Below are positions 58,501 to 64,000 of a stretch of DNA of 64,000 bases, in pieces. The notes below the pieces were generated by a model. It did no database searches. It was not told the DNA's origin and saw only the letters and a list, made by a program, of their open reading frames with translations. Numbering within the stretch: position 1 is the stretch's first letter; each line of letters starts with the position of its first letter. The stretch spans positions 186,001 through 250,000 of the forward strand of contig JAYWLJ010000063.1 in the NCBI GenBank assembly GCA_037074615.1, given 5' to 3'. Made by a program: the position numbers and the translations under genes. Source of the stretch: Leucaena leucocephala. Its lineage: Eukaryota > Streptophyta > Magnoliopsida > Fabales > Fabaceae.

Positions 58501-61500
58501 GTACAAATTGACAGTAAATTTGATGAAGATGTTATGCATAGGAAGTAACTTGGGTTGTTGAAATAAAAAAAGACATATGGAGTTATCAACATGTTCACGT
58601 ACCTGTCACACCTCCATCAAAAGGCAGAAGTCCAATACTTTTCGGCAATGATTCTTGCAGTCCAGTGATCATTGGTTCAATCATAGTTATCTGAGAATAG
58701 CGCACATAAGATTTTACAGACACATGGCTTTTTTGTTACCCCAGATCCAAATATATAGATACACAAGGATGCATTTGTACACATTGCATGCATATATGCA
58801 TGTCCGTCAGACCCTTACATGACAACATCTATATATGACCTTCATTGGTCAATATTTTTAATCCTCCACGCTTCTCCTTTGTTTCAGTCACACTTCGAAA
58901 GACCCATCAGGATATTACAGAAGTTAGACTATCTGAGTAATATGCTTATTTATACAAGCATTTGGATGGAAACTAAGGTAGTATGAGATGCTCTATAGGA
59001 TACTTGGTGTTGGTTCCCCCACTTCAACCACTAGCTTTTGAGGAAATCCAACTCCACGTTGAATGCCCATCATTTCATTCCCCATCATTCGGAGATTCTT
59101 GCTCATGTCATCTAGTAAAGTCTCCTTCCCTTCTTTCCACTCTCTATGTCTTAGATTCTATCACAGATGAGAAGTGAGGACCATTGGAGATAACCGGTGC
59201 CATCAAGCTTATGGCAAGTTATGACAAGGAAGCCTTTGTGGCTGTATTAACAAGAGAGAGAGAGAGAGAGAAGACCCAAGGGTGAACTGGACTCCTGGGC
59301 TGGGAGAGGACAGGAATGAAGGGATCTGTCAAGGCCAAAGGTTGGATAGTGCACGAGTGAGGAGACAGAACCATCATCATGGACTTTGCTGGTAAGGGTA
59401 AATCCAATACCATAAATATTTTTAGGATAAGTGGAAAGTCATATAGATAAAAAATATGCTCTGGTATTCAACCAAGTGAGCGCATGTATGCGTATGTGAG
59501 GGAGAAAAGGAGCCAAATATCCTTATGAAGCTCATGGACTTGGCAAGGAAAATAAAAACAAATAAAGCTCCTAATCAAAGCAGATTTGGCCGTTACAAAA
59601 TAGGCACCAAAGAAGGAAAGAAAATAAGCACCCCAAGAAAGGAATCAAGAAAAACCATAAGAACCACCTGAAAAGTTCCACTGTGGTTCTCCGACATTTT
59701 CTCCAAGTTAAGGAATCTGGGCTAGCAAAGTTGACGAGAAAAGCAGTCCACTCCTACAACCTAGGAGCCAATTCATTGATTTTCCAGCTTAGGCCACGGC
59801 TTACAATCCTTGAGGTCACGGATTGACTTTTCCCTTTTTTTTTTTTTGGGGCCAGGGGAGGGGTGGTGAGGAAGGGACTGATACTTGAGAAACATGTAGT
59901 TTAAAGAACTAGTAGTAGTTAGAAGATAGAAGAGTAAGTCTGTTATGACAGCAAGGATATAGACGAGATTCCCAACTATTCTTACCATAACTAAGAGTCA
60001 CGTGGGAAGGAAAATGTCATGGAACTGTTGCAAAAAGAATTTTGTCCACTGCAAGAATTCTGGTGTTGGTGGCTTGCATATATTTGTTATAGTTTGATAA
60101 GAAACTCTGGGAGAACCACAAGGGCACAAACAAGAAGATAGCTTATGAGGTTAGAAACCACGGTTCACATAATTCTCACAATATCCCAAGCCTCTAATGG
60201 GAAAATCAAGTCTTATACCTTGCAATTGTATCCAAACATGGTCCATTTTACTCCCACTTCAAGGTACAATGTAAAGAAAAAGAGAGAGAATCTACAGATG
60301 AAGTACCAAAAGATTTCACCAAAGAAGCAAACAACGACATGCAATCGATATATTCACTATGTAAAAAAGTGTTGCGTGAAAGGTAGCCAAAATGAATGAC
60401 ATGCAACTGAAAACCCTAAAGCTCCATTGCCTGACATACCTTGTTGGATATGTGATCTAGAAGAGCTCGAATGAGCCATGGTAATGATCTGGATCCTAGA
60501 AGTCGAGCAATTGAAAACATGTGAGGCAATCCAAAGAATCCACTATGCAATCGTGCGAAACTTTGATGAGCAGAGTTCAAATCCTACCATAAACAAAGAA
60601 TATAGTGAGAAACAGGCATGACCTTAAGCAAAAAACAACCAAAAAAAGTATCACAAGAGCCTTTCAACAAATAATATAGGTAGCAGAAACTTCAAGAAGG
60701 TAAATCCATACACACACAGTGAGAGTATACTCCTAAGACCTCCTCTAGTTTAGGAGAGAGGAAACCCAAATACACAATGAGACAAATAAGAGAGTTTTGA
60801 AGAACAAAAGGGGGAGAAACAGAAGGAATAACTAAGGAGTAGGGCACAATTAGTGGCTCTCAAACAATATCATAATTGGTTTTATTATTACTGATTGCAG
60901 ATTAAAACAGACTAAATAATAGATAAAAATAGATTAAAAGGAATATGGGTAATGCTTACTTGAGTGCCGCAATAGAAATTAGGCTTGGCAGAGGGTATAG
61001 ATGGCTTTTGTAGAGGAGAAACCTTTGTTGATCTGATAAAACGTTGAGTGGTATTGCAAAGAATGAAATTGGGCAAAAAGTCACTTTGCATCTCTGACCA
61101 AATCTAGCATACACACAAACAAATAAAATGACAATCTCAGAAATGGCTCAATCCACGCACTTTCATTTACCATTCAAATAGCGATTTCTAATTAGGCATA
61201 CTAGCAAATCAATCTTCATATGCATAATTATTCATATTCGGAGAGAAGAAAGACAAACACCTGAGAGGCCAGTCGACTAGAAAAGGACACAAGAGAAATA
61301 TTCTCTTGCATCTCATTCAACATGAGACTGAAGGAGTCTATGGAAAGCTCTCTAGACAGTAATTCATGGGCATGTTTTAAGACATCCAACAACTTCTCTA
61401 GCTCCTGCAATAAAATATTTGTATTGCTTCAGTTAATGATTCTTACAAAACAAAACAAAAAATCATCCGCTAAGGCTAACCATGGAAAGTACAAAACTAA

Positions 61501-64000
61501 ACCCACTAACCACTATGGCGCACAGGTCCTGACACTCAAAACGATCAAAAAGAAACTCCAGATTTTCACGGAAAACCTTGTTCATCCTTTCAACGATCAA
61601 ACTTCGCAGGTTGATTGTCCTCCCAAGGAGCTGTGCATCATAACATTGTTAGTAGAATGCAAAGTTAATGGAAGGGATACTGTTCTGGCAATAGTGATCA
61701 GCAGGCACATATCTGAGGAATATTTATGATATGTGTCTGTTTGTGCACGCATGCATCTGACTTGTAGATCAGGTATATATTTAATCCTATTCAAGCTAAA
61801 TTTACTACTGTACGTGAAATTGGTAGTGACTCAACATCTTAAACTACTTCTGAGTTCAATTCTTCAAGCTTTAATGATGACAAGAATTGGAGTTACCACT
61901 GAAACAATATATGTAATAACCAAAGAAATTACAACGACATCTTCTCTTGAAGAGCACTGTACTTGAAGACTTTGACAATTGAGGGAATTTGTAATTAGGT
62001 TACTATTTTAGTATTTAAACTACAAAGTTAGAGACGTAGAATTGTCAAACACTTACTGCTCCATTATAATAATTCTTGGGATGTGTGATGTATATTATGG
62101 GGTTCTTGCTTTATGTGGGGAAAACCTAGTGATACCTAAATCACCACTGCATATGATAACTCTTAGCTGAAAACGTAATAGCAGAACTTTTACTTAGAAA
62201 GGTGGCTTTAAGCTTCCTAAAGCAGGGTATCCAGAAGATCGACATTATCTTGAGGGGAAGGAAAATGATGTGCCTAAACTGCATGGTTCTTGGGAACGTC
62301 TTTTTCTTTCATCCCTTTTTTTGGGCTCATGTGATAAAAATTTGCTAAATCCAAATACTGTTGTTGACAAGTTTGACAACTTCAAGCTTACACTTTAATG
62401 CACCAAATCAATTCATAGGAGGCAAGCACTAACAAAATAATTAAAAATTAACCTTGACTTTAGTCATCTTCAGCAGCATATTAAACCTCATAGGCTGTAC
62501 AGCATACTTTTCAGCATTGTCTGAGGTGAAGAGGAAGGAAGGATCAAGTAATTCACTGCAGTATTTGCAAGCAATATAAGTTTCCAATATATCAACAGAA
62601 AAGATGAACAACCAAGAGAGGAAAGAGGGCACACCTTGCGGCCCAGCTTTTATAATATGTGAAAATAGTTTCACATAATTTCGAAACAAATATATCAAAA
62701 CAATGGTCCACCTGTTCAGAAGTTCATGTAAAACAATTTAAGAATAAGTTGGCACATGTGAAACCATTTATATTACTTCCAAGAATTATGCACTTTACCT
62801 AATTACATTTAACTTGTATACACTTAAGAGGAACTGCATAACTTATTAAAGAATTTTCAGTGCCTCGTGCAATTAAACTAATAATATCTAGCATTGGATT
62901 AAAAATGGATTATACCTCAGCCTCAATTTCATCATAGAGGAACCGTTGCTTCAGCACCACCAATGCTTGTTGTGCTGAATCATTATAGACGTCAAATGGC
63001 ATCAGAACACTCTCCAGAAGCCCACAATTCGGTGACTCAAGTACACAATCCACCAACATCCAGGGAAGAGAGCACTCAATTGGAAACTAAATGGAGTAAA
63101 ATTGCAATTTTTACTTCAAGGAAGAGGGAGAAAAATACACACATATGAGCAATAAATCGAAAGTACAAAAGCTACAACTTTAGATCTAGATGCTAGAAAA
63201 GAGAAGTTTTCAGTTAGATGTGCACACGAGTGATTATTTACCTGAATGACTCGAGAAGACTCTAAATAAAATTCTCGAAACCATACGAAACCAAGGTCTG
63301 TCAATGTTGCAACAGTGACTGCAAGCATGATTAAACTTAAGAGTCAATAAAACTGAAGCATGTACATGGCTAGAAACCAAAGCATTCTATACCACTTAGG
63401 GTGTGTTTGGATTAGCTTTTGGAGAATAGATTCTGGGAAGAATAGATTTTGAGAATAGAGATGTTTGGATGATTAGTAGCAAAATCACTTTTTATATTGG
63501 TAAATTACCAAAAAGGGTATGATTTGATTAAAAGTAAGAGAGAGGAAAGATGATAGAGAAGAAAGGGGAGAGAGAAGAGAGTGTAGAGAGGAGAGAGGAG
63601 AGAAAAAAGAAGAGAGAGGAAAGAGAAAAAGAGAGAGGAGAGAGGGTGTAAGAAAAAGTAAGGGTAGAATAGTAATTGGATAATCCATAACCTGGGTTTC
63701 AAACCAAAAGCTATTTTCAGTGGCTTATTCAAAACTTAGGTTTCAAACCGAGATTTTGCCCAAAATCAATTCTCAACAAAAATGACTGTTTGTTTAAAAA
63801 TTTTTCAAACCGCGGTTTTGACCAAAATCAATTCTCATAATTGATATCCAAACACACACTTATAAGTTCAGAAATATCTTAAAGAGTCAAAAGATCTTAA
63901 GATAATTTCTAAGAACTAGTGATCACCATGATCATCTAGTTAATTTATATGATAAAACAACATCACAAAAGGATACAATGTAAAAGCCAAATCTTAAGCC
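55536..64000 (-). CDS. PIR: PIR/SRA1 (CYFIP) subunit of the SCAR/WAVE complex, C-terminal part
   Basis: Subunit of the complex that activates ARP2/3-driven actin nucleation downstream of ROP GTPases. Fourteen exons on the minus strand: 63242-63318, 62916-63086, 62635-62711, 62453-62555, 61511-61630, 61261-61404, 60960-61103, 60440-60583, 58603-58690, 58133-58260, 57812-58019, 56799-56971, 56210-56419, 55536-55730. All borders are GT-AG and phases close; they encode 659 C-terminal residues of a protein normally near 1280. Recognisable stretches: TDLGFVWFREFYLESSRVIQ, FPIECSLPWMLVDCVLES, FRENLEFLFDRFECQDLCAI, LPNFILCNTTQRFIRSTKV, HSGFFGLPHMFSIARLLGSR, SKWSAVPKTGFIDIT, VAWGGCTIIYLLGQQL, and the end FENTVSAFETLPQKGA. 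The 5' part lies beyond position 64000. A MITE sits in the last visible intron. No lesions seen. Confidence 0.97.
59253..59271. repeat. (GA)n microsatellite in a PIR intron
   Basis: Uninterrupted AG dinucleotides within the 1.75-kb intron between PIR exons at 60440-60583 and 58603-58690. The rest of that intron has no recognisable element. Confidence 0.9.
63399..63859. mobile_element. Tourist-like MITE (family copy 4) in a PIR intron
   Basis: 461 bp with ends GGGTGTGTTTGGAT and ATCCAAACACACAC, flanked by TTA at 63396-63398 and 63860-63862, the standard PIF/Harbinger target duplication. Interior order is as in the other copies, with a long GAGAGAGG/AGAGAAAA purine core at 63535-63650. Confidence 0.88.

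Noticed and set aside
1..64000. CRISPR arrays, bacterial operons, rRNA or functional tRNA genes
   Set aside because: None seen; the window is plant nuclear DNA and the tandem repeats found are intronic or transposon-related.

Overview
This is nuclear DNA from a flowering plant. Genes are split by GT-AG introns in AT-rich spacer. Every recognisable gene belongs to a plant family: plastid/cytosolic IPP isomerase, PP2-type F-box, RLCK-VII kinase, SPARK-domain receptor kinase, violaxanthin de-epoxidase, NOI/RIN4-like protein, U-box/ARM E3 ligase and the PIR subunit of the SCAR/WAVE complex. The transposons (plant L1-type LINEs, tRNA-derived SINEs, hAT, Tourist-like MITEs) fit too. I could not place the species.

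Layout: 1-1881 (-) 5' exons of IPP isomerase, running off the left edge; 1882-7302 AT-rich spacer and a 5'-truncated LINE carrying a SINE; 7728-13321 (+) eIF5-mimic protein, eight coding exons, complete; 14469-15543 (-) F-box/PP2-B protein; 15905-16770 MITE-like element; 17291-19316 (+) RLCK-VII kinase with a long charged tail; 20263-22506 (-) SPARK receptor kinase with at least four lesions; 22866-24030 a long-inverted-repeat element; 24278-34287 (-) one L1-type LINE flanked by a 15-bp target-site duplication and split by three later insertions; 34967-36870 (+) violaxanthin de-epoxidase, with one intron lacking an AG acceptor; 37728-40640 (-) conserved plant protein of unknown function, seven exons; 40755-48442 transposon-rich spacer (hAT element with perfect 8-bp TSD, two MITEs, two SINEs stacked in one target site); 48443-49177 (+) NOI/RIN4-like protein; 51266-53403 (-) PUB9-like gene broken by a 7-bp tandem duplication; 55536-64000 (-) 3' part of PIR (14 exons, 659 residues), continuing past the right edge.

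The genes do not form a pathway; this is an ordinary mixed gene neighbourhood, and I found no cluster that looks like a new biological system. The strongest structural result is the nested LINE locus. Removing a putative solo LTR, a 5'-truncated LINE and a LINE with an inverted 5' half (the expected product of twin priming) restores a single LINE of about 5.9 kb. Three of nine protein genes carry apparent lesions. Each could be real decay or assembly error, and the findings say how to tell them apart.
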